Below, piece by piece: positions 1-7,357 of a DNA stretch of 64,000 bases. The notes under the pieces are model-generated. The model saw nothing but the letters and a program-made list of their open reading frames with translations. It did not search any database and had not been told where the DNA came from. Both the position numbers and the translations under genes were made by a program. Position 1 is the stretch's first letter; the number at the start of each line of letters is the position of its first letter. Location: NCBI RefSeq assembly GCF_018614615.1, contig NZ_JAGGOK010000004.1, forward strand, positions 62,001 to 126,000, given 5' to 3'. This DNA comes from Streptomyces sp. ISL-100. GTDB taxonomy: Bacteria > Actinomycetota > Actinomycetes > Streptomycetales > Streptomycetaceae.

Positions 1-690
1 TCCGTCGCAGCGGAGGTACGGGCCGTCGCTCCTGACGCCGGCATCCGCACCTACCTCGCCGATCTGGCCGACCTGGACCAGGTGCACGCGATGGCCGCCC
101 AGATCTGTGCGGCCGAACCCCGACTGGACGCACTCGTCAACAACGCCGTCGCGGGCGGCGGCGCGGAGCCACTTCGGCGGGAGCTGAGCCGGCAGGGGTA
201 CGAGCTGCGGTTCGCCGTGAACCACCTTGCCCCCTATGCCCTCGCCCTGGACCTGCTCCCGCTGCTCACCGCCTCTGCGCCCGCTCGCGTGGTGAATGTC
301 GCCTCGATCGGCCAGGAGGCCCTCGACTTCGACAACGTCATGCTGGAGCGGGACTACGAGGGACTGCGCGCCTACTGCCGCAGCAAACTCGCGATGATCA
401 TGGCGACCTTCGAGCTGGCCGCCGAACTCAAAGGTACCGGCGTTACGGTGAACACCCTCCATCCGGCCCACCTCATGGACACCGACGGGGTGCGTGAGTA
501 CGGCCTGACTCCGGTCACCAGCATCGACGAGGGGGTACGGCCGACCGTACGCCTGATCACCGACCCGGACCTGGAGTCCGTCACGGGCCGTTACTTCGAC
601 CAGTTCGTCGACACCCGGGCGCACGACCAGGCGTACGACGCCAACGCCCGGAAACAGCTTATGGACTTGACCCACGCCCTCATCGGTTAG
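1..690 (+). CDS. Short-chain dehydrogenase/reductase, 5' end outside window
   Basis: The frame is open from the first base, so the start codon and the N-terminal cofactor-binding glycine motif lie outside the window; 229 codons remain. Visible SDR landmarks are the beta-4 'LVNNA' motif near residue 45 of the visible part, the strand 'VVNVAS' carrying the catalytic serine, and the YxxxK pair in 'YCRSK'. The family uses NAD(P)H to oxidise or reduce alcohols and carbonyls; the substrate cannot be told from sequence. The gene converges on the SUKH gene with an 18-bp gap, so the two are not one operon. Confidence 0.85.
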   Translation, partial: SVAAEVRAVAPDAGIRTYLADLADLDQVHAMAAQICAAEPRLDALVNNAVAGGGAEPLRRELSRQGYELRFAVNHLAPYALALDLLPLLTASAPARVVNVASIGQEALDFDNVMLERDYEGLRAYCRSKLAMIMATFELAAELKGTGVTVNTLHPAHLMDTDGVREYGLTPVTSIDEGVRPTVRLITDPDLESVTGRYFDQFVDTRAHDQAYDANARKQLMDLTHALIG

Positions 691-708
691 GCCTGGACCT
701 GCCGGCCA

Positions 709-1299
709 CTACCAGGGCGCACCCGTGGCGGGGTCCAGGCCCGCGTCCCAACGCCGCTTCTGTTCACGCCAGTTGACGAAGGAGCACTCAGCGGGGAGGA
801 CGACGCTGATCGTCTCCTCCTGGAATTCGTCATCGGAGAGCAGCCTGACCAGGAACTCCGCCATCCCGAAAGGGTGGACCTGGAAAGGGGGATCCGTGTG
901 CCGCCCGCACACGAGCACCGGCCATCGGTCGGGATCGTCGCCCGTGGTCAGCCAGCAGTAGATGTCCGCGCCGGTGGTGACGCCCCAGGCCAGGATGGAG
1001 TCGGGGTCCACGTCGAGGGCCGCTCTGCCGCCGAGCATCTCCCAGGTGCCGCGGGCGTTCGCTGTCTCGTCCCGCAGGCCGGACCCGTCCGTATAGGAGT
1101 CCGGACGCGCGACCGGCAGCAGGATTCCGACCTCCCCGCTGACCTGCCCTGCGCCGTACACCTCCATGAAGCGAACATAGTCGGCCGGAAAGCGGGTCCC
1201 CCAGATCTCCTCGACCGCACTCCAGTCGATCCGCTCGTCCACGCCGTGCGTCGTCGGCAAGACCTGTGCGAGCGCCGCCGTATGAGGATTCCCGCCCAC
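709..1299 (-). CDS. SUKH (SMI1/KNR4) family protein
   Basis: A 196-residue acidic cytoplasmic protein with the SMI1/KNR4 pattern: an N-terminal helix followed by 'IWGTRFPADYVRFMEVYGAG', then an alternating strand region and the late 'ILAWGVTTGADIYCWL' segment. SUKH proteins are often immunity proteins to polymorphic toxins, but many actinobacterial members stand alone; no toxin gene is visible here. I chose GTG at 1299 because AAGGGG lies 5 nt upstream; GTG at 1317 or 1305 is possible. Longer versions would read across the AraC remnant on the opposite strand. The C-terminus ends in 'DPATGAPW'. Confidence 0.7.
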   Translation of the reverse strand: MGGNPHTAALAQVLPTTHGVDERIDWSAVEEIWGTRFPADYVRFMEVYGAGQVSGEVGILLPVARPDSYTDGSGLRDETANARGTWEMLGGRAALDVDPDSILAWGVTTGADIYCWLTTGDDPDRWPVLVCGRHTDPPFQVHPFGMAEFLVRLLSDDEFQEETISVVLPAECSFVNWREQKRRWDAGLDPATGAPW

Positions 1300-1334
1300 T
1301 GCCACCCCTTCGCGCACATCTTGGAGAAACCACA

Positions 1335-1544
1335 ACTTACGCGCTCGGCATGACCTTCCCGCAATGGCGCACCCAGCTACGCCTCTACCACGCCCTGAGA
1401 ATGCTGGCGGTGGACACACCTGTCACCACGGTCGCCCACCACTGCGGATGGTCCGCCACCCGCGCCTTCATCGACGTCTTCCGCCGGGCCTTCGGCGACA
1501 CTCCCGGCGCCTACAGCCGCTCCCGTATGGGCGTGAGTTCGTAA
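1335..1544 (+). pseudogene. AraC-family regulator, C-terminal HTH remnant
   Basis: This stretch encodes only the second half of an AraC DNA-binding domain: 'GMTFPQWRTQLRLYHALRML', then the second helix-turn-helix 'VAHHCGWSATRAFIDVF' and the family signature 'FRRAFGDTPGAYSRS'. The effector domain and the first HTH are missing. No credible start codon with a ribosome site precedes the homologous part, and upstream sequence belongs to the opposite-strand SUKH gene. It is best read as a 5'-deleted pseudogene. Confidence 0.75.
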
Positions 1545-1603
1545 CGCTCACCCGGCGCGTTCGTTGATCGTCGCGAACGTCTCCCTGCAACAGAGGTGGT
1601 CTC

Positions 1604-1864
1604 ATGAAACTCCGGTCAGCCGCCACGGCCGCGGCTCTCAATCTCCTTGTACTCGGCAGTGCGGCTTCGGCGCAGGCCGCGGGCCCGGAACAGGTCGCCC
1701 TCAGCGCTTCGGACACCGTCACAAAAACCTCCGTGGACCTCGCCCACTTGACGGAGCGGCAGACGGAGCCCGTGCTCGGGCCCGGCCCGGTCGTTGACAC
1801 GGACACCTTCGCGAACACCACACCGACCTTGGGGCTGAACCGGCAGAACATGAAGCAGCGGTAA
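1604..1864 (+). CDS. Small secreted protein of unknown function
   Basis: An 86-residue protein starting at ATG with GAGGTGG about 5 nt upstream. The N-terminus (MKLRSAATAAALNLLVLG, then 'SAASAQAAG') is a typical Sec signal peptide, with cleavage likely after 'AQA' near residue 26. The mature part is about 60 residues, polar, cysteine-free and proline/threonine-rich, with no domain I recognise. It probably is exported and free. The downstream ArsR/DUF2071 pair begins 59 bp later behind its own operator-like sequence, so it is a separate unit. Confidence 0.6.
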   Translation: MKLRSAATAAALNLLVLGSAASAQAAGPEQVALSASDTVTKTSVDLAHLTERQTEPVLGPGPVVDTDTFANTTPTLGLNRQNMKQR

Positions 1865-1890
1865 CCGGCTCCGGCTCGGTCCCCCTCTTG

Positions 1891-1914
1891 TTAGCCATTT
1901 AGCTAATGTGCTAA
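1891..1914. promoter_or_regulatory. ArsR-type operator, three TTAGC/GCTAA half-sites
   Basis: TTAGC at 1891-1895, the perfect palindrome TTAGCTAA at 1899-1906 and GCTAA at 1910-1914 sit just upstream of the ArsR-family start at 1924. AT-rich dyads of this kind next to an ArsR gene usually are autoregulatory operators. The assignment is by position and symmetry only. Confidence 0.55.
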
Positions 1915-1923
1915 GTATTGGGC

Positions 1924-2256
1924 GTGACAGCAGACCAGGACGAGGCAGGAGCCTTCCGCGCCCTCGCCGACCCGACGAGGCGCCAGATCCTGGAGAACCT
2001 CAGAGGCGGCGAGCTCTCGGCCGGGGAGATCGCGGGCGGGTTCGCGATCAGCGCGCCGTCCATCTCGCGACACCTCGGAGTACTCAAGGGGGCCGGGTTG
2101 GTCACCGAGCGCCGCGACGGCAACCGGATCCTTTACACACTGGCCGAGGACCGGCTCGCCATCTGCGTCGGCCGGTTCCTCAGCGCGGTCTGCCCCGAGC
2201 AGATCGTGCTGCGACACACCAAGTGGCAACCCACGGGTGAGAGCAAGGACTCATGA
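1924..2256 (+). CDS. ArsR-family winged-helix regulator
   Basis: A 110-residue regulator with 'RALADPTRRQILENL', the recognition helix region 'GFAISAPSISRHLGVLK' and wing 'ERRDGNRILYTL'. No metal-binding Cys pair is visible in the recognition helix, so it looks like the non-metal 'ArsR/YczG' class that often controls a linked gene of the SRPBCC or DUF type. GTG at 1924 is chosen because the upstream operator would overlap anything longer; TTG at 1918 is the alternative. Its stop overlaps the next start by ATGA, so it is translationally coupled to the DUF2071 gene it probably controls. Confidence 0.8.
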   Translation: MTADQDEAGAFRALADPTRRQILENLRGGELSAGEIAGGFAISAPSISRHLGVLKGAGLVTERRDGNRILYTLAEDRLAICVGRFLSAVCPEQIVLRHTKWQPTGESKDS

Positions 2257-2978
2257 AGCAACCGCGCCTGTCCAGCGTCGTCGAACGACGGCTCCTGGTG
2301 AACTACCGGGTCGACCCGGACATCGCCGCAACCCTGCTTCCCGCCCCGCTGCGCCCGCAGTTGGTCCACGGCTACGCGGTCGCCGGCATCTGCCTCCTGC
2401 GACTGGGTAGCGTCCGGCCCGCCTGGGCGCCCAAGGCGGTCGGGCTGCGCAGCGAGAACGCGGCGCACCGGATCGCCGTCGAGTGGGACGGCCCGGACGG
2501 CATCGAGACCGGCGTGTACATCCCGCGTCGCGACACCGCCTCGCGAATCAACGCCTGGGCCGGGGGCCGCCTCTTTCCCGGCGAGCACGGCCGCGCCGAT
2601 TTCGTCGTGCGTGAGACGCCGGACGAACTGCGCGTCGCCTTCGCGGCCCGGGAAGGGGACACCCGGGCGGACGTCACTGTCGACGTGGCCGACGAGCTGC
2701 GGGGCAGTGAGCTCTTCGCCAACCTGGAGGAGGCTTCCGCCTTCTTCCGCCGCGGCGCCAAGGGGTTCTCCGCAACGAGATCCGGCCGCCACCTCGACGG
2801 CATGGAACTGTTCACCGACGCCTGGCGAGTGGAAGCCGGCCGGATTCGCTCCGCGAATTCCTCCTTCTTCGCCGACCGGGACCGCTTCCCGCCAGGGAGC
2901 GCGACCTTGGACTGCGCCCTGGTCATGCGCAACGTCCCCGCCGGCTGGCTGCCCTTGCCGGCCATGGCCGCCGGCTAA
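2253..2978 (+). CDS. DUF2071 (YqjF/COG3361) family protein
   Basis: A 241-residue protein with the family layout: 'VVERRLLVNYRVDP' at the N-terminus, 'LPAPLRPQLVHGYAVAGICL', then 'RIAVEWDGPDGIETGVYIPR' and a beta-rich remainder. DUF2071 proteins are related in fold to acetoacetate decarboxylase; no enzymatic reaction is established that I can name. There are no membrane segments or signal peptide. The gene overlaps the ArsR gene by 4 bp and is very likely its target. Nothing suggests transfer or damage. Confidence 0.75.
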   Translation: MKQPRLSSVVERRLLVNYRVDPDIAATLLPAPLRPQLVHGYAVAGICLLRLGSVRPAWAPKAVGLRSENAAHRIAVEWDGPDGIETGVYIPRRDTASRINAWAGGRLFPGEHGRADFVVRETPDELRVAFAAREGDTRADVTVDVADELRGSELFANLEEASAFFRRGAKGFSATRSGRHLDGMELFTDAWRVEAGRIRSANSSFFADRDRFPPGSATLDCALVMRNVPAGWLPLPAMAAG

Positions 2979-3076
2979 CCCTTCCGGTCGTGGTCACCCG
3001 GTGGGCGGGATAGGCGTCCGGTGATCTGCCGGGGGCAGCCCTACGTAGGCTGCGCCGCATTCTGGCGGCGGTCCAC

Positions 3077-3262
3077 ATGCCGCTGTTTCTGGCCCTTGCC
3101 GTGCTGTTCGGCGTATGGGCGTGGCGGTCGCAAGCGGGCACCGCTCCGGACGCCTGGGCTCTGGCATCTGTCGCACTGCTGTTCGCCACTCTGGCCTTGC
3201 TGGCGCTTCCTGACAGCGCCGTCATGCGGAACCACCGCCATCGCCGGAGCACTCGCCGCTGA
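3077..3262 (+). CDS. Possible small membrane protein
   Basis: A 61-residue frame with two hydrophobic stretches ('PLFLALAVLFGVWAW' and 'ALASVALLFATLALLAL') and a basic tail ending 'RNHRHRRSTRR'. The same frame stays coding-like for about 20 codons upstream but has no ATG/GTG there, so it may be the tail of a decayed membrane protein instead. No ribosome site is evident. It lies in an otherwise empty 415-bp gap between DUF2071 and the RNA ligase. Confidence 0.3.
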   Translation: MPLFLALAVLFGVWAWRSQAGTAPDAWALASVALLFATLALLALPDSAVMRNHRHRRSTRR

Positions 3263-3393
3263 GTACGCGGTGCGGGAGTCCCTCGCTGTGCCCCCGCCGT
3301 GACCTGCGCCTCTCGATGGCAGTCCGCACATATTCGCTACCGGCCGCGGCCTCCCGCACGAAAGAATGGAGCATCAGAAACCGGGAGGGACCC

Positions 3394-4641
3394 ATGAGCC
3401 AGGCGCACGCGCAGACGCAGACGCAAAAGCAGACGCATCTGACGCTTCAAGATCTGTTGCCGCCCGCGGAGCTGGCGGCAGCCCTCGACGCCGGGCACGT
3501 CACCCGCAAGCCGCACCCCGAACTGCCGCTGTCCATCTACACGTACACGCGGACGTGCCAGTACGAGCGGATCTGGAACCGGGTGACCACGCGCTGCCGC
3601 GGACTCGTCGCCGACGACATCACGGGCGAGGTCATCGCGCTTCCCCTGCCGAAATTCTTCAACGTCGGTGAGCACGAGGCCGGTCAGCCCTACGCGCCTG
3701 CCCTGCCGGACGAGCCGTTCGAGGTGTACGACAAGGTCGACGGCAGCCTCGCGGTGGTCTTCCACTACGCGGGCCGGTGGCACGTCGCGTCCAAGGGATC
3801 CTTCATCAGCACGCAGGCGCGGTGGGCGCAGCGCCGGCTCGACGGCAGGGACACATCGGCCCTGTCTCCGGGGGTGACGTACCTCGCGGAGATCCTGTAC
3901 CCGCAGAACCGTATCGTCGTGGACTACGGCGACCGCCGGGACCTGGTGCTTCTCGCGGCGTTCGGCAAGGACGGCGCGGAGATACCCATGGCCGAGGCCG
4001 GGGCCGCGTGGCAGGGTGTCGGGTCCGTGGTCAAGATGTGGCCCGCCATGCCGATCGCCGAACTGATCGAGCTGACCACGTCGAACACGATGCCCGGCGG
4101 CGGGTCCGCCTCGGGTACGGACGCCGAAGGCTTCGTGCTGCGCTTCGCTTCCGGTGTACGGGCGAAGGCCAAGCTCTCGGAGTACGTACGACTCCACAAG
4201 GTGCTGACGGGCGTCACGGAACGGGACATCTGGCGCAGCCACGGCATCCAGCGGTTCGCGGGCATGTCCGCGAAGCGGCTTGCTCAGGGCCTGGGTTGCT
4301 CGCGCGCCGAACTCGGGGGCATTACGACGGCGGGCGGGCGGCCGCTGGACGCCCTGCTGGAGCAGGTGCCGGACGAGTTCGACGCCTGGGTGCGCGGGGT
4401 GATCGCGCGCCTGGAGGCCGAGGCGGCGGCGCGCGAGCGCGCCATCGACGAGGCGTTCGGGAAGGTGGCCCATCTGGCCGCCGACCGCGGGGCGTTCGCC
4501 CGCGCGGTCCGGGAACTGCCCGACGCGCAGATCCGGGCCGCCATGTTCCTGCGGCTCGACGGACGCGCGACGGACCTGGTCGTGTGGCGGGCCGTGCGGC
4601 CGGAGGCGGCCGACCCGTTCAAGACCGATGAGGAGAACTGA
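3394..4641 (+). CDS. T4 Rnl1-like RNA ligase
   Basis: A 415-residue ATP-dependent RNA ligase that would seal 3'-OH/5'-phosphate RNA ends through a lysyl-AMP. Nucleotidyltransferase motifs are in order: motif I 'YDKVDGSL' with nucleophile K114, motif Ia/III region near 'YLAEILYP', motif IV 'EGFVLRF' with E245, and motif V 'KAKLSEYVRLH' with K258 and K260. T4 Rnl1 has the matching KEDGS, EGYV and KVK motifs and is slightly shorter (374 residues). The C-terminal ~150 residues are helical and probably give RNA specificity. ATG at 3394 has GGGAGGGA just upstream; the frame is open further upstream but without a better site. The N-terminus carries a (QT)n repeat. It sits 3 bp before the Pnkp-like gene, so the two form an end-healing and sealing operon. 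Confidence 0.88.
   Translation: MSQAHAQTQTQKQTHLTLQDLLPPAELAAALDAGHVTRKPHPELPLSIYTYTRTCQYERIWNRVTTRCRGLVADDITGEVIALPLPKFFNVGEHEAGQPYAPALPDEPFEVYDKVDGSLAVVFHYAGRWHVASKGSFISTQARWAQRRLDGRDTSALSPGVTYLAEILYPQNRIVVDYGDRRDLVLLAAFGKDGAEIPMAEAGAAWQGVGSVVKMWPAMPIAELIELTTSNTMPGGGSASGTDAEGFVLRFASGVRAKAKLSEYVRLHKVLTGVTERDIWRSHGIQRFAGMSAKRLAQGLGCSRAELGGITTAGGRPLDALLEQVPDEFDAWVRGVIARLEAEAAARERAIDEAFGKVAHLAADRGAFARAVRELPDAQIRAAMFLRLDGRATDLVVWRAVRPEAADPFKTDEEN
3412..3441 (+). repeat. Short CAGACG hexanucleotide repeat in RNA ligase N-terminus
   Basis: Two exact CAGACG units followed by degenerate copies encode the segment AQTQTQKQTH at the ligase N-terminus, before the first conserved part. It is in frame, so copy-number change would lengthen or shorten the tail without breaking the gene. 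Confidence 0.6.
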
Positions 4642-4644
4642 CCA

Positions 4645-5559
4645 GTGCCCGTAGTACATGTCATGACCGGCTTGCCCGCGTCGGGCAAGACGACTGCCGC
4701 GCGGCAACTGCAGGCGGACGCCGAAGGCCGGATGCGCCGCGTCAACCTCGACGACCTGAGGGCCATGCTCGACCTGCCCGGCGGCGAGCGGGGCCGGTCG
4801 CATGCGCACGAGCAGACCGTGCTGGCGATCCAGGACGCCGCGGTGCGCGCGGCCGTCGACGACGGCTTCGACGTGGTCGTCGACAACACGCATCTGACGC
4901 CCCACATCCCCAAGCGTCTGAAGGCCGCGGTCGCCGGTCTGGCGACGTTCGTCGTGCACGACTTCACCGGCGTGCCGGTCGAGGAGTGCATACGCCGGGA
5001 CGGCGCGCGGGACAGGCCCGTCAGCGAGGACATCATCCGGATCCTGGCCGACAAGCACGCGCGGGCCACCAGGGGCGGTTGGCGGCTCACCGACGCGTGG
5101 CTGAACGACCAGCCGCCCGTCGCGCCGTACGTACCCGACCCGGCGCTGCCGGCGGCTGTGATGTGTGACATCGACGGAACGCTCGCCCTGACGGGCGACC
5201 GTGGCCCGTACGACTTCACGCGATGCGACGGGGACCTGCTGAATGTGTCGGTGCGGCAGGCTCTGCTTTCCTTCAGGCGCGCCGACAACGACGTCATCGT
5301 GCTCCTGTCCGGCCGCGGTGAGGAGTACCGCACGCAGACAGAGACGTGGCTCCGGCGGCACGAGGTGCCCTACGACGAGCTGTGGATGCGGGAGGCCGGC
5401 GACGGGCGCCGCGACGATGTCGTGAAGGCCGAGTTGTTCGACCGTCACGTGCGTCACCGGTACGCGGTTCGGGTGTCGCTGGACGACCGTGACCGGGTGG
5501 TTGCCCTGTGGCGCCGCATGGGGCTGCCCACCTGGCAGGTCAACTACGGCAACTTCTAA
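4645..5559 (+). CDS. T4 Pnkp-like polynucleotide 5'-kinase/3'-phosphatase
   Basis: A 304-residue protein (T4 Pnkp is 301) with both T4 Pnkp domains. The N-terminal P-loop kinase has 'GLPASGKTT' (K15, T16) and 'NLDDLRAML' with acidic/arginine residues at 36-39, lining up with T4 K15, S16, D35 and R38; 'RRDGARDRPVSEDIIR' matches the T4 arginine-rich lid. The C-terminal HAD phosphatase has 'CDIDGTLA' with D175 and D177 (T4 D165/D167), 'GPYDFTRCD', and ends 'WRRMGLPTWQVNYGNF', almost superposable on the T4 end. It would remove 3'-phosphate or 2',3'-cyclic phosphate and phosphorylate 5'-OH ends, producing substrates for the adjacent ligase. GTG start 3 bp after the ligase stop. No anticodon nuclease gene is visible nearby. 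Confidence 0.9.
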   Translation: MPVVHVMTGLPASGKTTAARQLQADAEGRMRRVNLDDLRAMLDLPGGERGRSHAHEQTVLAIQDAAVRAAVDDGFDVVVDNTHLTPHIPKRLKAAVAGLATFVVHDFTGVPVEECIRRDGARDRPVSEDIIRILADKHARATRGGWRLTDAWLNDQPPVAPYVPDPALPAAVMCDIDGTLALTGDRGPYDFTRCDGDLLNVSVRQALLSFRRADNDVIVLLSGRGEEYRTQTETWLRRHEVPYDELWMREAGDGRRDDVVKAELFDRHVRHRYAVRVSLDDRDRVVALWRRMGLPTWQVNYGNF

Positions 5560-5672
5560 TTGGGTTGTGAGGGGAAGCAGCATCGAAGCAACTGCCCATG
5601 TTTTATTCAAGGACACGCCAACAGATCACAATCATGAATCTCAGGCCAGAACGTGACCGCTACGTTCCCCTC

Positions 5673-6422
5673 GTGACCTTGAATCGACACACCTCATCCA
5701 GGCCGGCGAGTACGGGGCGCCGAGCGTTGCTGCGGGCCGCTGTCGCGGGAACTGCCGCAACTGCCGCCGCCGAAACAGCCATGACGCTCGGCGCCTCGTC
5801 CGCCACGGCCGCGCCCCCGGCCATGGCGACGAGCACACCCCGCAGCCCTGACCAGGCACTGCGCGAGCTGGCAGCCGGCAATCGGCGGTGGCGGACATTC
5901 CAGCAGCGGCATCCCCACGAGACGCCGTACGTGCGCCAGTCGCTTGTCTCGGGGCAGAACCCGTTCGCCGTCGTCCTGGGATGCATCGATTCGCGGGTGC
6001 CGCCGGAACTGGTCTTCGACCAGGGGCTCGGAGACCTCATGACGGTACGGTCGGCCGGCGAGGTCCTGGACGAAGCCGTCCTGGGCAGCATCGCCTACGG
6101 CGTCCTGGAACTGGGCGTACCGCTGATCCTGGTTCTCGGGCACCAGTCGTGCGGCGCGGTCTCCGCCGCCGTCCGCGCGGACGAGACGGGAGAGCCACTT
6201 CCCAGACATATACAGTACGTGGCTGATCAGATACGCCCGGCCATAGACCACAGCCGGCACGGCGACGCCCGTATCGACTCCACCATCACCCGCAACGTCG
6301 GCATGATCCGTACGCGCCTCGCAGCCGATCCCGACCTGGCCGACAAGGTGAGTTCGGGGAAGCTGGCGATCGTCGGCGCCCGTTACGAGCTCCACTCACA
6401 GCGCGTCCACGCCCTCTCCTGA
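5673..6422 (+). CDS. Exported beta-class carbonic anhydrase
   Basis: Beta-carbonic anhydrases reversibly hydrate CO2 at a zinc held by Cys-His-Cys. With GTG 5673 as start, 'CIDSR' gives C104, D106, R108 and 'GHQSCGAV' gives H157 and C160, a complete set. The N-terminus 'TGRRALLRAAVAGTA' looks like a twin-arginine signal, so the enzyme would act outside the membrane, as several actinobacterial homologues are predicted to. Upstream in-frame ATGs at 5598 and 5634 are possible but put the signal more than 40 residues inside. Length 249 residues is normal for the exported subtype. Its 3' end overlaps the convergent methyltransferase by 27 bp. Confidence 0.82.
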   Translation: MTLNRHTSSRPASTGRRALLRAAVAGTAATAAAETAMTLGASSATAAPPAMATSTPRSPDQALRELAAGNRRWRTFQQRHPHETPYVRQSLVSGQNPFAVVLGCIDSRVPPELVFDQGLGDLMTVRSAGEVLDEAVLGSIAYGVLELGVPLILVLGHQSCGAVSAAVRADETGEPLPRHIQYVADQIRPAIDHSRHGDARIDSTITRNVGMIRTRLAADPDLADKVSSGKLAIVGARYELHSQRVHALS

Positions 6423-7067
6423 TACGGGTTTGCCGGCCAGGAGGCAGGCGTACGGCCTCCTGGCCGGTTCGTCGGGTTCCTGCTCCAGCCGCGCGGTGAC
6501 GACGAGGCCGGCCTGGCCCAGGAGTTCGGCGATGCGGGCCAGGGGCAGGAAGTAGGACCCATAGGACACCGGGTGGCCGTATGCCTGTGCCGGGCGCAGG
6601 TTCTCGTCCCCGACGTGCCCTCCCAGCAGCAGATGACCGCCGGGCGCGAGCGTGCGACGGAACTCGGCGAACACCATCGGCAGCCACTCCGGCGGTGTGT
6701 GGTGGGTGGAGTACCAGGCCAGAATGCCGCCGAGCGTGCCGTTCCCGAAGCCGAGCGCGGTCATGGAGCCCACGACGAACGGCAGGCCGGGGTGGGCGTC
6801 CCGCGCCAGCTTGATCATTTTCGGTGACAGGTCAACGCCGACCATGGACAGCCCCAGTGCGGCCATGTGCGCCGTCACCAGGCCGGGTCCACATCCCACG
6901 TCGGCGACGGGCCCGCGGTCGCCGGTCCGTACGAGTTCGGCGAACGCAGTCAGCATCGCGCGTGCCGGCGCACCCATCGCGGCCGGCGGCTTGACGTATC
7001 TGACGTAGTCGGCGGCGACGGTGTCGTACGACTCACGGACGGCGGCCAGGTAAGAAGGTTCGGTCAC
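6396..7067 (-). CDS. Class I SAM-dependent methyltransferase
   Basis: A 223-residue cytoplasmic enzyme of the methyltransferase type 11 group. Motif I is 'VADVGCGPGLV', the motif II acidic residue sits in 'VGVDLSPKMI', and the post-motif region reads 'FRRTLAPGGHLLLGGHVG'. The substrate is unknown; relatives act on small molecules. I chose GTG 7067 (VTEPSYLAAV) because conserved sequence begins there; upstream sequence in frame is arginine-rich and not protein-like. Its last 27 bp overlap the carbonic anhydrase gene on the other strand. Confidence 0.75.
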   Translation of the reverse strand: MTEPSYLAAVRESYDTVAADYVRYVKPPAAMGAPARAMLTAFAELVRTGDRGPVADVGCGPGLVTAHMAALGLSMVGVDLSPKMIKLARDAHPGLPFVVGSMTALGFGNGTLGGILAWYSTHHTPPEWLPMVFAEFRRTLAPGGHLLLGGHVGDENLRPAQAYGHPVSYGSYFLPLARIAELLGQAGLVVTARLEQEPDEPARRPYACLLAGKPVSGEGVDAL

Positions 7068-7111
7068 GCGGGCAACCCTAGGGCCGGGACCCCGATGACG
7101 GCCTGCTGTGG

Positions 7112-7357
7112 CTATGCCGGGTGACCGTCGTCGTCGGTTCGGTCGGCCTGGGTGGAGAACTTGGACAGGAACACGTCCAACCGGCCGTCCCCCCTCCGGG
7201 TCAGGGTCGCCCCGCCCTGCCAGCTGCCGTTCTCCTGGGTCGTCGAGCGGCATGCCGCCCAGTCAACCACCGGCCCCCGCCGGAGGTACGAGACGCGCGG
7301 AGCGTGCTGTCCCCTCCTGAAACTCGCGGCCCCCACTCTCAGCAAGGCCGACGCCAC
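7112..7357 (-). CDS. Doubtful small ORF after the GH114 gene
   Basis: An 81-residue frame from GTG 7357 to TAG at 7112. The last 50 residues ('VVDWAACRSTTQENGSWQ' then 'LTRRGDGRLDVFLSKFST') look protein-like, but no family is recognised and the ribosome site is poor. It overlaps the end of the GH114 gene by 19 bp in another frame on the same strand, so it could be a last operon gene or a decayed fragment. The rest of this 270-bp gap shows nothing else. Confidence 0.3.
   Translation of the reverse strand: MASALLRVGAASFRRGQHAPRVSYLRRGPVVDWAACRSTTQENGSWQGGATLTRRGDGRLDVFLSKFSTQADRTDDDGHPA

Noticed and set aside
3337..5616. A 759-codon open frame on the minus strand over the RNA repair genes
   Set aside because: The plus-strand genes have complete catalytic motifs; the antisense frame is His/Arg/Val-rich and long only because of GC bias.
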